From Nansenia antarctica (lineage: Eukaryota > Chordata > Actinopteri > Argentiniformes > Microstomatidae): DNA of 64,000 bases. The stretch covers positions 10,953,524 to 11,017,523 of the forward strand of contig OZ022344.1 in NCBI GenBank assembly GCA_963989245.1, given 5' to 3'. Within the stretch, counting starts at the first letter, position 1, and each line of letters starts with the position of its first letter. The notes beneath the pieces were generated by a model. It saw nothing but the letters and a program-made list of their open reading frames with translations. It was not told the origin of the DNA and did not search any database. The position numbers and the translations under genes were made by a program. This document shows positions 1 through 10,480 of the stretch, one piece after another.

Positions 1-2200
1 ACTGTTGTTAAAGTGATGTCACACAACTTCAGGGGCCACATGAGACGTTGGTATAAGGTGAACTGGTAACACCACACCTTGAATTTTCCTGGCAGGAGGC
101 TTTGGTCGATCTTCTTCAGGCCGTCCAAGAGCTGGGAAGTGACAGAAGAAGCCATGTGCTTGTCAGAAAGGTCAGCCGTGTAGAGCCTTCCGAGGCTTCG
201 CACAGGATGGTCCACTAGCAGCGGGATCTTCTCGCCATCCACTGAGAAAGAGATGTTGTCATTCCGGACTCCTTTCCTGATTGAGAGACTGCGGGACTTA
301 GTTGGTTTTATCCTCATCCGGGCCCATGTTAGGAGCTCCTCAAACCTCTTCAGAAGTCTCGCTGTGCACGCTGCTGTCTGAAGGAGTGTGGTGACATCAT
401 CCATATAGCTCCGTAGGGCTGGGAGTCGCAATCCTGACTGGGATCTGACTCCTCGGACCATCTGTCTTCCGCCGATTAGGATGATCTCAAACGCTGCTGT
501 GAAAAGGATGGGGGAGATCGAACAACCCATCGCTATCCCTTTCTCCAGCCGGTGCCAACACGTTGAGAACTCCTGGGTTGTGTAGCATACATGGAAGTTG
601 TTAAAGTAGGTTGCTAGTAGGCTCTGGATGCACGGTGGTATGTGGAAGAATTTGAGGGCAAAGTGGATGAGCTGGTGGGGAACAGACCCATATGCATTTG
701 CAAGGTCCAGCCAAACGAAGTGCAGGTCTGATTTGCTCCGCTTCGCTGTCTGGATCTGTTCCCAGATCATAGCCGAGTGCTCCACGCAGCCAGGAAATCC
801 TGGGACGCCTGCCTTCTGACAGCTGGTGTCGATGTAATTGTTTGCCAGGAGGTAGCTGGTCATGCGCTTTGCCATCACTGAGAAGAAAATCTTCCCCTCC
901 ACATTCAATAAGGCTATGCCTCTGAATTGGCTGATGTTATGGGAGTCTTTCTCTTTCGGGATGAAGGTAGTGACTGCTCTGCTCCATGCTGAAGGGATGG
1001 ATTCTGTTTTCCAGGCAATGCCCATTAGTCTCCACAAAAGCTTCAGGGTCATTGGGCAGTTCTTGTATACCCTATAGGAGACGCCATTTGGTCCGGGTGC
1101 AGATGCAGCTCTCGCATGCTCCACCACCTGCTTGACTTCAGACCATCTGGGGGGAGTGGTGTCAAACTGAGAAGAGGGCTCGGGTGGGAGCGGTACGTGC
1201 CCTGGGGAACCAAGGGGACTCTCCTTTTGGCTGTCACTGAGCTGGTCCTTGATGTGTTCCTCCAGCTCCTGCTCGGTGGTCTGCAGCTTCCCCGATTTCG
1301 TCTCCTCAAGCAAACCCGGGCGTACTTGAACGGGTCCCGGAAGAAGTTCGTCCTTGCCTTTTCCTTGTTGCTTCTACGTTTCCTGATCCTTTCAGCTCGC
1401 CTCAGGTGGGTGAGTCTGGTTCTGATCTGACTCCAGAGGTTCTGCAAGCCCTCCTTCTCCTCTTCCTCAGCTCTCCTCCATGCCTTCCGCAAACGTCGCC
1501 GCTCCTTTACCAGCTGGAGGATTTCTCTCTCCCGTCTCCCGCTCTGCCTAGGAACGGTCCTCCTCTGAGGCATCTCTCCAAATCTTCCCTTGCCTTCCTC
1601 ATAGATGATATGGCCGAAGATGTTCAGCTTGGACGTTGTGCTGCCTCTTAGACTGTTCTGGAGGGTGGTATGTAAGCTTTCGTCGAAGCTTCTCCATGAA
1701 TCCTTGTCGCTGGCCTTTGGCCACTTGATCTTGGGTTTCCGGTCTGGCTTCTCTGGGGTTTCTTTGGTGGATTCTCTACCTGACGTTCTGCTCTGATGCT
1801 CCTGTTGTGGGTCGTGCAGATGTGGTTGCAAATCCTGCTGGGGAGGCTGTTCTTGCTCTCTCTCACTGGATGCAATGGTGGGATCAGTAGCACTGTGGTG
1901 CTCAACCTGGCTCTGATTCCTCCTTGTCTGACCTGCTGGCGTAGTGCAAGCTTGCATCTGGTAGCTGCCGCCGCATTTTGTCCTCCCCTGGTGGATCCGC
2001 AGGCCCAAGTAGGTTGTTACTTTGGACCACCCACAGCTGCATTCTCTCAGGATCCTTTGATCGTTAGTCGTTGCCGTTCCAGTCGTTACCGTGTTATCTG
2101 TCCTGATTGGTCCATCTTCCATCCCGCCTCTCGGTGGACCGCCGGGTTGTTTTTTCCTTATTCTGCTTGTAGTTAGTTTGGGGAGTCCCTGTAGCAAGGC
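1..2200 (-). mobile_element. Non-LTR retrotransposon (LINE), reverse transcriptase, cut by window edge
   Basis: Read on the - strand, this is a non-LTR retrotransposon polyprotein. The N-terminal part (2197 down to about 1316) has a C/H-rich zinc-finger-like stretch (CSCGW...IHQGRTKC) followed by a long basic, charged linker. The reverse transcriptase reads open from about 1310 to the window edge in another frame, so one 1-bp frame break near 1316 separates the two parts. The RT region contains FVWLDLANAYGSVP, EKGIAMGCSISPILF and SYMDDV, the last being the catalytic YxDD motif near 395-410. The YMDD box and the single zinc finger ahead of the RT resemble R2/R4-type site-specific LINEs, but I cannot fix the clade by eye. 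The C-terminal part, including any endonuclease, lies beyond position 1. A GC-rich leader ends near 2220-2257. Confidence 0.8.
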
Positions 2201-2257
2201 TACAAGGACGTGTTTAAAGGGTAACTAGCCCCGCCACCCCCGGTGCAGTCTTTCCTG

Positions 2258-2378
2258 CATATAAAAATACAAATAAACATAAATAAAATATAATAAATAA
2301 AAAATAATTTCACTTATCAAAGTTGTGATGTGTTTTTCTTTAGTTAAACTTGAGTCCAATTGAGTCTGAAAACACACA

Positions 2379-2447
<69 letters not shown>

Positions 2448-2448
2448 G

Positions 2449-2536
<88 letters not shown>

Positions 2537-3071
2537 TCATCACATACTCCGTCCCCTTGGTCCGGACCATGAAAGGCAAAAGGGCGTTATCATTTGCAGC
2601 CCCTTCCTCTTGGAATTCATTACAGCAGAGTCTGAAACTGTCTCAGCTGATCCCTCTCTCCAGTTTCAAGCTCTTGCTGAGAGGCATACAGTGCGAGTCC
2701 ATGATTTGTTCTTGCTATTAAGTTGACCCTCCCTTTTGCCCATTACTGACCCCTCCCTGTCCCTAGATCTTTAGCTGTCTAGTTTTAGGTTTTTGTAGTT
2801 TTAGTTTAGTTTTAGATTATCTTAGACTGTTTTAGACTAGTTTTAGTTTTAGACTATGTAGTTTTAGTTTAGTTTTAGACTATGTAGGCCAGGTTTTGTA
2901 TTGTATTTGTTTGTGGTGGATGTTGTATGCCTGTGAACAGGTCACACTTGAAAATGAGCCCTTGGGGCTCAATGTGTTTCTTACCTGTATAAATAAAGGT
3001 TAAATAAAATAAAATAGGAAAAAAAAATACATTTGGATGCGGTGATGTCATAATCAAAAAGTGCATCGTAG
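2258..3071 (+). repeat. Direct repeat copy 1: LINE 3' fragment plus CA tract
   Basis: This block recurs almost base for base at 4280-5033. It holds an AT-rich leader, a long (CA)n tract at 2391-2533, and the last ~50 codons of a LINE ORF (FSFAAPSSWNSLQ-type C-terminus, here with LSFAAPSSW, ending at 2721). After that come a TTTTAG-rich 3' UTR and a TAAATAAAATAAAAT tail near 2990-3020. The 60-bp length difference between the copies lies in the CA tract. The C-terminal peptide and AATAAAGGTTAAATAAA tail resemble L2/CR1-group fish LINEs. Because the flanks duplicate too, this is a segmental copy and not two separate LINE insertions. Confidence 0.85.
2391..2533 (+). repeat. (CA)n microsatellite
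   Basis: About 140 bp of CT then nearly uninterrupted CA dinucleotides, with a few GCAC interruptions. Open frames over it on both strands are artefacts of the repeat. Confidence 0.97.
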
Positions 3072-3187
3072 CAACGGAATGTTAAAATGTTTGGTTGATA
3101 GGTGCCAGAATTCAGTTTTGGTGGTAACAGCCCTAAGACTAGACCTGAAACGTATTACTCCAAGCTAATATTCTAGACTTTTCCAAA

Positions 3188-4124
3188 ATGAGCTTTTACG
3201 TCCAGCAACTTCATCCACTTGCACCCCCATGCATGGCTCAAGGTAGACAGCATCTTCCTTTGCCACAAAGTAAGAACAGTTTCATGTCTTATTTCATTGA
3301 TTTGTTACCATTTGAATAATAAAATAAAATAAATGTTTTACCAAATAAAGCTGTTTTGTGTATCAGTCAATGTGACTTGATGTTGACCAATATTGAATGT
3401 GTATTCTAGTGCCTGGTCCTGGTCACCAGCAGGTGCAGCACATAGATCTCTGTCTCCAAGAGCGGGACTACATGGAGCAGTGCCAGCAGAACCAGTTCCA
3501 CTGCAGTTCCATGGCTCAAGGTAGACAGCATCTTCCTTTGCCACAAAGTAAGAACAGTTTCATGTCTTATTTCATTGATTTGTTACCATTTTAATAATAA
3601 TTTTAAAAAAATGTTTTACCAAATAAAGCTGTTTTGTGTATCAGTCAATGTGACTTGTTGACCAATATTGAATGTGTATTCTAGTGCCTGGTCCTGGTCA
3701 CCAGCAGGTGCAGCACATAGATCTCTGTCTCCAAGAGCGGGACTACATGGAGCAGTGCCAGCAGAACCAGTTCCACTACTACGTCTCTGAGCTACAGTAC
3801 TACCTCTGGCTGTTACAACATGACCAAATGGTTCTCCACTACCTGCCTGAGGAGAAAAGGGGGCGTATGTTCAGCTTCTTCTTAGAGCAGAGGGACAGAG
3901 CTATGCGGGTACGCTCAGCGGAGAGAGAGGTCAACAAGAGCACAGTAACACAGCGGAGGAAGAGAAAGGCCCAGGAGGAATGGACGGTGCCTCCTCAGAA
4001 GAAACAGTGTGTGGGTTCAAACCAGCAGCTGCTTTTCGCTGAGGAAGAGATGGAGAAACTGGAGGCCATTCCAGGGATCCTGAACCTGGCTGTGAAGATG
4101 GGCTTCCTGTCTGCATCTGACTAG
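3188..4124 (+). CDS. Unrecognised small three-exon gene with a duplicated internal exon
   Basis: I do not recognise the family. Three exons join cleanly: 3188-3269 (ATG in a CCAAAATGAG context), 3410-3547 and 3685-4124 (TAG stop). Introns of 140 and 137 bp begin GTAAGA and end TATTCTAG, and all junctions are phase 1. The middle exon is a fusion of a truncated exon-3 start with the end of exon 1, made by a ~278-bp tandem duplication (3233-3502 against 3511-3777). Its 138 bp keep the frame. The product would be about 219 residues: a Gln/His-rich N-terminus, an aromatic stretch (YYVSELQYYLWLLQ), an acidic/basic segment, a KRKAQEEW basic patch that could be a nuclear signal, and an EEEMEKLEAIPGILNLA helix-like tail. 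It lies between two copies of a LINE-containing repeat. It could be a transferred or duplicated gene fragment, since no promoter is visible. The exon structure is well supported; the function is unknown. Confidence 0.6.
3233..3777 (+). repeat. 278-bp tandem duplication spanning exon-intron-exon
   Basis: The sequence from ATGGCTCAAGGTAGACAGC (3233) to CCAGTTCCAC (3502) is repeated from 3511 to 3777 with a handful of changes, including a 3-bp deletion. Each unit carries the end of exon 1, a full mini-intron and the start of the terminal exon. Confidence 0.92.
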
Positions 4125-4279
4125 TTAACTTTAACCCTCTGATTGGTAGCCCTTCCTGACTGAATAATACACATTTATTTATTTAGTAGTAATATGATAA
4201 TATGTTAGATAATATATGTTATGTTATAAGATATTTATATCAGGTATGTATTTATCATGTTAGGGTTTAATTATGAATA

Positions 4280-4418
4280 CATATAAAAATACAAATAAAC
4301 ATAAATAAAATATAATAAATAAAAAATAATTTCACTTATCAAAGTTGTGATGTGTTTTTCTTTAGTTAAACTTGAGTCCAATTGAGTCTGAAAACACACA
4401 CTCTCTCTCTCTCACACA

Positions 4419-4498
<80 letters not shown>

Positions 4499-5033
4499 TC
4501 ATCACATACTCCATCCCCTTGGTCCGGACCATGAAAGGCAAAAGGGCGTTCTCATTTGCAGCCCCTTCCTCTTGGAATTCATTACAGCAGAGTCTGAAAC
4601 TGTCTCAGCTGATCCCTCTCTCCAGTTTCAAGCTCTTGCTGAGAGGCATACAGTGCGAGTCCATGATTTGTTCTTGCTATTAAGTTGACCCTCCCTTTTG
4701 CCCATTACTGACCCCTCCCTGTCCCTAGATCTTTAGCTGTCTAGTTTTAGGTTTTTGTAGTTTTAGTTTAGTTTTAGATTATCTTAGACTGTTTTAGACT
4801 AGTTTTAGTTTTAGACTATGTAGTTTTAGTTTAGTTTTAGACTATGTAGGCCAGGTTTTGTATTGTATTTGTTTGTGGTGGATGTTGTATGCCTGTGAAC
4901 AGGTCATACTTGAAAATGAGCCCTTGGGGCTCAATGTGTTTCTTACCTGTATAAATAAAGGTTAAATAAAATAAAATAGAAAAAAAAAATACATTTGGAT
5001 GCGGTGATGTCATAATCAAAAAGTGCATCGTAG
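4280..5033 (+). repeat. Direct repeat copy 2: LINE 3' fragment plus CA tract
   Basis: Second copy of the 2258-3071 block. It shares the CT/CA microsatellite (here 4413-4494), the LINE C-terminal peptide and the AATAAAGGTTAAATAAA tail, and ends at the same GTGCATCGTAG. The hAT element at 5041 lies just beyond this end, so copy 2 has been cut off from whatever followed it. Confidence 0.85.
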
Positions 5034-5040
5034 ATTTGGC

Positions 5041-6467
5041 CAGTGGTGTAGTCTACGTGATACGCAGGACTACGCCGTATACCCACTAGGAAAGGACAAG
5101 GATTTGCGTATACCCACTAAAAAATGCGCGAGGATACGTAACGGCGTTTTGTGACAGAACTTTCACTTTCATTCATAAAATTCACCCCGTCTGTGTTACG
5201 AAGCACTTACTTCGAACTTTCTGACATGTTTGTTATCGCATAACCAGTCGTTCAGAATGCTAGTCTCAGTATTTCCCCTACAGAGCCTTGGGGTGGGCGG
5301 GCCGCGAATTAGCGAAACCTAGGATGGTAGGCAATGAGGGAGTGCTTCGCCAACCAATCAGGTAGCGGTATTGCCCTGCCTCCCCTTACCATCCTAGGTT
5401 TCGCAAATTCGCGGGCGGGCCAGACCTCCACTCACAGCTTCGTGCCGCTGGAGAATGGTTTTTGTTTTTGTTTTGTGTGCGCGTGCGACGCGAGAGAGTT
5501 TTTGCAGGGTGAAAGCTCTGTAGAAGAAAGTAAGCAAGTTGAAATGTTAGCAAATATAATTACTGTGTTCTGACAGAGAAGTTTGGTAACTTCAAATTAG
5601 TCATTATTATTGTGATTAGAAAGTGTCTGATTATAGTTTCATGGTGTGAATAATAGTGTCAAAGAACTAGCAAGCTAGCTAGCTCAGAGGTGATGAGATG
5701 AGCTAGTCTGCTGCACACATGCCAGCTAAAGAGCTAACTGGATGCACTTTATTATTTTACTTAAAGTAGATATACTATCTTTCTTATTCTGCTAGAATTG
5801 GGCTTTATGGTAATACCATAATGGTATATTTACAGTACATGGACAGTGGATTGAAGCATTGGAACAAACCCTCACTCATTGGAAATGTCAGTTTTTTGTA
5901 GTTGGACATACGATTTTCTTACAGGTGAGAGAGTAAGTAAAGACATTATCTGACTCTATTGCCCACAGCAACCCAATATTCAATTAGAATGATGTTATGA
6001 TTTGATATGAATTCAATGTATACCTCTTATTAAATTATAAATACTCTGGTTGTTATATTTGCCTTTTGGTTGACAGCAAAAGAGGGAGAGAGGAGGATAG
6101 AGAGGGAGAGAAGGAGAGAGAGCAGGATGGAGTCAGCACACCAGAGAGAGAGAGCAAGAACCAGGTGAGAAAGTGGACAGGTAGTCAAGACCACATAAGT
6201 AGCCTTGAGAACCGATGGTTCTCGAGCCTAACGGCCCTTAGGGGGCAGGAGCCTATCTCCTGTTTCTGTAGCGTGAGGCAGCTTGTTGTACAAGTACAGT
6301 CCATGCCACCCCCCCCCCCCCCAAGGCAGCAAACACCGGTGTACGTAGATGCATACTATAAGTAAGTGTGGTGGTGCTTATGGGGTGTCGCTACGGGACA
6401 GGTGTCGCTCTGTCTGGGAGGGCAAAATCACAGTATACCCACTAGAAAAAACTAGACTACACCACTG
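5041..6467. mobile_element. Non-autonomous hAT element, family A, copy 1
   Basis: The element has 15-bp terminal inverted repeats (CAGTGGTGTAGTCTA at 5041, its complement ending at 6467) and an exact 8-bp target duplication, GATTTGGC, at 5033-5040 and 6468-6475. The subterminal motif GTATACCCACTA is repeated near both ends. An internal palindrome at about 5300-5425 holds a CCAAT box between inverted CGAAACCTAGGATGGTA arms, which looks like a leftover promoter. A + strand exon-like stretch at 6078-6160 encodes a charged KRGREEDREGEKE peptide ahead of a GT-type donor. No transposase remains. The same element recurs inverted at 35284-36736. Confidence 0.93.
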
Positions 6468-6809
6468 GATTTGGCCCACCTAGTGCCTTATAGTGCGGGT
6501 CTCTGAAATAGAGGAATACATCTAGTTTGACATTAAATTACCAACCTTATTCTAAACTAAAATATTGTCAGGGTGCAGTAATTGGGGCAGATCTCATTAC
6601 AACTTAAGAGGCACTACAAACAAGGAATCTTCTGTAAATTTAACGTAAATTAAGTTACATTAATATTACTACAATATAAAACCCTGTCTCAAGCCTGGGT
6701 ACACAGCAGGCTACAGAGTGCTACAGAGTAAAAACAAAAAAACAGCCTAAAACATAATAAGTTAAAAACATTTAACTTTAACAAAAAAAACACAAAATAA
6801 ATCACAAGA

Positions 6810-7600
6810 ATGAACACAGTTCAACAGTCAAAGGCCTTTTTGAATAAGGGAGCCAATGTAGTGTGAGTGTAGAATGGGGGCTATGTGCTCGTATTTGCGG
6901 ACTCTCATCAGGATCCTGGCAGCGCTGTTCTGGATGCATTGCAGCTTCTGTATGCTTTTTCCAGGAATCCCGATGAAGAGCGCATTGCAGTAGTCCAGTC
7001 TTGAGGAGATAAAGGCATGGACAAGTTTCTCTGCATCTGAGGGTTAGAGTGGGACAGAGTTTGGAAATATTTCTGAGATGATAGGAGGTTTTGCACAGGT
7101 GTTTTATATGGTCACTGAAGGTCAGGTGAGGGTCAAACCTAGGGAAAGCAACTTCCTTCTCTAGCACCTTGGACAGGAAGGCAAGGTTGGAGACAGGCCT
7201 ATTGTTGGCTAGAACCTCCGGGTCGAGGGTGGGCTTCTTGAAAAGGGGGCGGATGACAGAGACTTTGAGAGCAGGTGAGACATGACCAGTTCGAAGGGAG
7301 AGGTTAACAGCTTGAGTGATGAATGGGCTGAGAATGGGGATGTATGACTCGAGCAGAGCAGTGGGAATGGGGTCCAGGGCGCAAGTGCATGATTTCATAC
7401 CTCTAAGGATTTAAATAATGTGGCTCTGCTGAACCTCTGTGAAGCATGGGAGGGATGGCAAACTCCCAGGCGAGGGGTTGGTAGCAGAGGGAGACAGAGA
7501 GGAGGAGCTGCATCAGAGATCGAATGTTGTTGACCTTGGATCTGCATCGCTGCTCTGTAGCTTCAGTAGTGGGAGATGGTTGTGGCTTCAGGAAATGGTT
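6810..7600 (-). mobile_element. L2/CR1-group LINE fragment with internal deletion
   Basis: The - strand reads as a LINE reverse transcriptase: LDPIPTALLESYIPIL, then VIRPLFKKPTLDPEVL, NNRPVSNLAFLSKVLEK. It then jumps directly to the C-terminal region (FDPHLTFSDHIKHLCKTSYH and LHWLPYSKRPL). The catalytic palm with the YxDD box is missing, so this copy was deleted internally in frame. The upstream part to about 7600 looks like the endonuclease-RT linker but is frame-broken. It is dead as an element. Confidence 0.8.
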
Positions 7601-8229
7601 TATGGTGGAAAAAACTAGCTAGCTAGTTATAATAATAATAATAATAATAATACATTTAATTTATATAGCACCTTTCAGGGAACCCAAGGTCGCTTAGTTA
7701 TCTAACTAGCTAGATATACATTACCACTAACTCTAAACTAGCTTGCTAGCTAAAGTTACCTCTAAATATGGATCTGACTGGGGCTAAGTTAATTTATTTG
7801 AGGGGGTAAACACACACTTTATTTGTTTTTTTGCTTTGAACAAATTACTTACCAACAAGGCATCTGCCTATGGTCCTAGCGGTCACCAGCAACTAGACTC
7901 ACTCACTGAACATGTAACTACAGAGATGTGTGAAACCTGGACATAAACAAAACCTTCCAAAAGGGTTTAGGCAAGGCAAGTTTATTTGTATAGCACATGT
8001 CATACGACAAGGGCAATTCAAAGTGCATTATATGCACACATTATATAAAGACAATAACCTACAGTAAGAGGAGTATAGTAAGATTTGTATGTATTGTATG
8101 TGTTATTATCCATATTCTTAAGGCTTGCATAGATTAGTTTTTACTGATTAGATTTCTATTCTGGAAAAACGCCTATTTGAAATAGATAATGTATAATTTG
8201 TATATTTAAACATACAAATTCAGAAAACA
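7601..8229. other. Non-coding, small repeat remnants
   Basis: No gene seen. It contains a (TAA)n tract at about 7629-7652, followed by a LINE-tail-like TTTATATAGCACCTTTCA motif, and a second such motif, AAGTTTATTTGTATAGCACA, near 7980-8000. Confidence 0.7.
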
Positions 8230-8424
8230 ATACATGAATGAATGAATGAATGATGAATGAATGAATGAATTAATGGTCTTTATTGTCATTGATATAGGTA
8301 CCAAACAACGAAATTTGGGAGGGGGGGCTCCCCTGGTGCTAGGAAAGAAAAAAAAACTCAAAAAAACAAGAAGGGAAAGGAGCTGGTTTACATAAATAAA
8401 GGCTATGTACACTATCCACTATAC

Positions 8425-10233
8425 CAGGGGTCGGGAACCTTTTTGACTGGGAGAGCCATAAAAGCCAAATATTTCTAAATGTATTTCATTGAGAGCCATA
8501 TAGTATTTTTTAACATATAATAAATGTAATGTCTTACTTTTAATGCGATTTCTGGTGCTGCATGGTTTTGCTGATGTCCTTGTAGTCTGGTTCATACGTG
8601 GTGAGGTTGAGCTTCATGCAGGCGTTGAGGCTTCCATCAGTTAAACGTGAGCGTAGGTTGGTCTTAATGTTCCTCATTATGCGAGAATGACTGCTCACAT
8701 ACATATGTAGAGCCAAACATGGTCAATACGGCAATACTAACACGCTGCATTGTGTGGTATGTCACAGGAAGCTCGTTCCAAGTTTTCAGAATCAGCTGGT
8801 CTTCAGGTTGAAGTTTTTTCATTTCTGTCCACTTGTGTTCCCTCGCCAGCTCTGCTCGCTGTCGCGCAAGACTTTCCAACTCTCCATTAAGTGTCTTGAA
8901 CTTACTCATCCACATGTCTGATGCCTTCAGGTCAGCAACTTCCAGCTCAAAGTCTCCCATAGAGACCCCAGGGATGCATGTCAGGTCGATTTTGTCCACT
9001 GCACACTCATGTGGATGAGTGATGAACTTGAAAAGACCAGTGCGCACACGAAATTCTCCAAAACGTGCTTTGAATGACTGCAGGAGATTGGACGTAAAGC
9101 CAGCTAGCTGCTGGAGATCCAGATGTTGAGTGGAGTCACTTGCTAAGCATGCATCTCTAAATTGTTGCAGTGTTACAAAGTGCAGAAGACGACCTGTTTC
9201 AATGTCCCTGAGAAAGACTTCCAGCTTGCTTTCAAATGCAAACACTGCTTGTTGAAGGGATGAGATTGTATTTCCAATACCTTGCATTTTCACATTGAGC
9301 TGGTTCAGATGGCCTGTTATGTCCACGAGATAGTGAAACTGCAGGAGCCAGTCAGTGATGTCTAGCTCAGGATGCTTGACGCCTTTCATTTGAAGAAAAG
9401 TCCGGATTTCACTCAGGCAAGCTGCAAAACGGCTGAGCACCTTTCCCCTTGACAACCAACGCACGTTGCTGTGTAAAAGCAGACTGGGATAATGATTCCC
9501 AACTTCTTCTAACAGAGCTTTAAACTGGCGATCATTTAAAGCTCGGGCAACAATGAAGTTGACCACTCGAATGACCAGCGACATCACCTCACCTAGTTCC
9601 TGGCCACACGTCTGAGCGCAAAGCGCCTCCTGGTGCAGGATGCAATGAAAACTTAGGATGGCTCTCTTTTCATGTTCACGGAGAAGCGCTACAAATCCTT
9701 TGTTCTTCCCCAACATACAGGGTGCACCATCAGTACAGACAGAAATACATTTATCCATCGGCATTTTTTTTTCTTTAGCAAACTCCATGAAAGACGTGAA
9801 TAAATCCTCTCCTCTGGTTGTCCCTTTCATTGGCAAAACAGCCAAGCTTTCCTCACGCAGTGTCACCTGCAGCATACCTGGCAAATATACTGAACTGAGA
9901 TAGATGGCTAACATCTGTTGACTCATCTAACGTGAGAGAAAAGTTTATTTATTCACCTTTACAACGACCTCTGACACTCTCGCGAGACATTGGTTCCCGA
10001 CCCGACCCACGGGTCACGGGTCATGGGTCCCGTGAAGAGTCCCGTGAAATTTTACTTCAAAACTAATTTCTGTTTACTTTAAAATGACACAGTATTATTA
10101 CGCAATATCACAAGTATTTTAAAATCAGTTCCAAACTTAATTTTTTTTACTTTTCAACCCAATTGTCTGGGAGCCATATGCCGTCACCGGAAGAGCCATA
10201 TATGGCTCGCGAGCCATAGGTTCCCGACCGCTG
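8425..10233. mobile_element. hAT element with near-complete transposase C-terminal half
   Basis: Terminal inverted repeats CAGGGGTCGGGAACCT (8425) and CAGCGGTCGGGAACCT (complement, ending 10233) are flanked by the 8-bp duplication CACTATAC at 8417-8424 and 10234-10241. GAGCCATA motifs sit near both ends. It lies inside the 3' UTR of a LINE, so it is younger than that LINE. About 300 bp upstream of the transposase ORF (9930-10230) carry no BED-finger exon, so the N-terminal DNA-binding part has been lost. Confidence 0.93.
8664..9926 (-). pseudogene. hAT transposase (GTF2IRD2/SCAND3-like group), N-terminally truncated
   Basis: An open frame of 420 codons encodes the catalytic part of a hAT transposase. 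Visible blocks are ISVCTDGAPCMLGKNKGF (catalytic-core Asp region, about residue 60), FHCILHQEALCAQ, NVRWLSRGKVL (the conserved RW motif), and near the end a degenerate hAT dimerisation segment (YVCEQSFSH) cut at NEEH. It resembles the transposase-derived half of GTF2IRD2 and related Charlie-type proteins. The BED zinc finger and the start of the RNase H-like fold are absent, so it should not act alone. There is no internal stop over 1.26 kb, which suggests fairly recent decay. The ATG at 9926 is internal to the original protein and probably not a genuine start. Confidence 0.82.
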
Positions 10234-10480
10234 CACTATACTATACTATAAATAAAACACTGTGCTGTACTCTATGCTATGCTATACCTATTCTAACATT
10301 TCCTATTCTCTGCAACCTTATGTACCCTAGGGTTGTCATATTGCACATAGTGTTATTGCACATTCATTTAAAGTGTCGCAGTTTGCAGGTTTGAAATGTA
10401 CACATTTGTGTTTCAGTATTACACTTGATTTCAATCTAGTAGCTGCCATCAATTTGTCTAGATTGTCCAGGGCCTAGAAC

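Noticed and set aside
1116..2176. Several + strand frames opposite the first LINE
   Set aside because: Antisense shadows of the LINE polyprotein.
2340..2579. Cys/Val and His/Thr repeat open frames on both strands
   Set aside because: Translation of a CA/TG microsatellite. The same applies at 4372-4683, 48750-49092 and 58205-58691.
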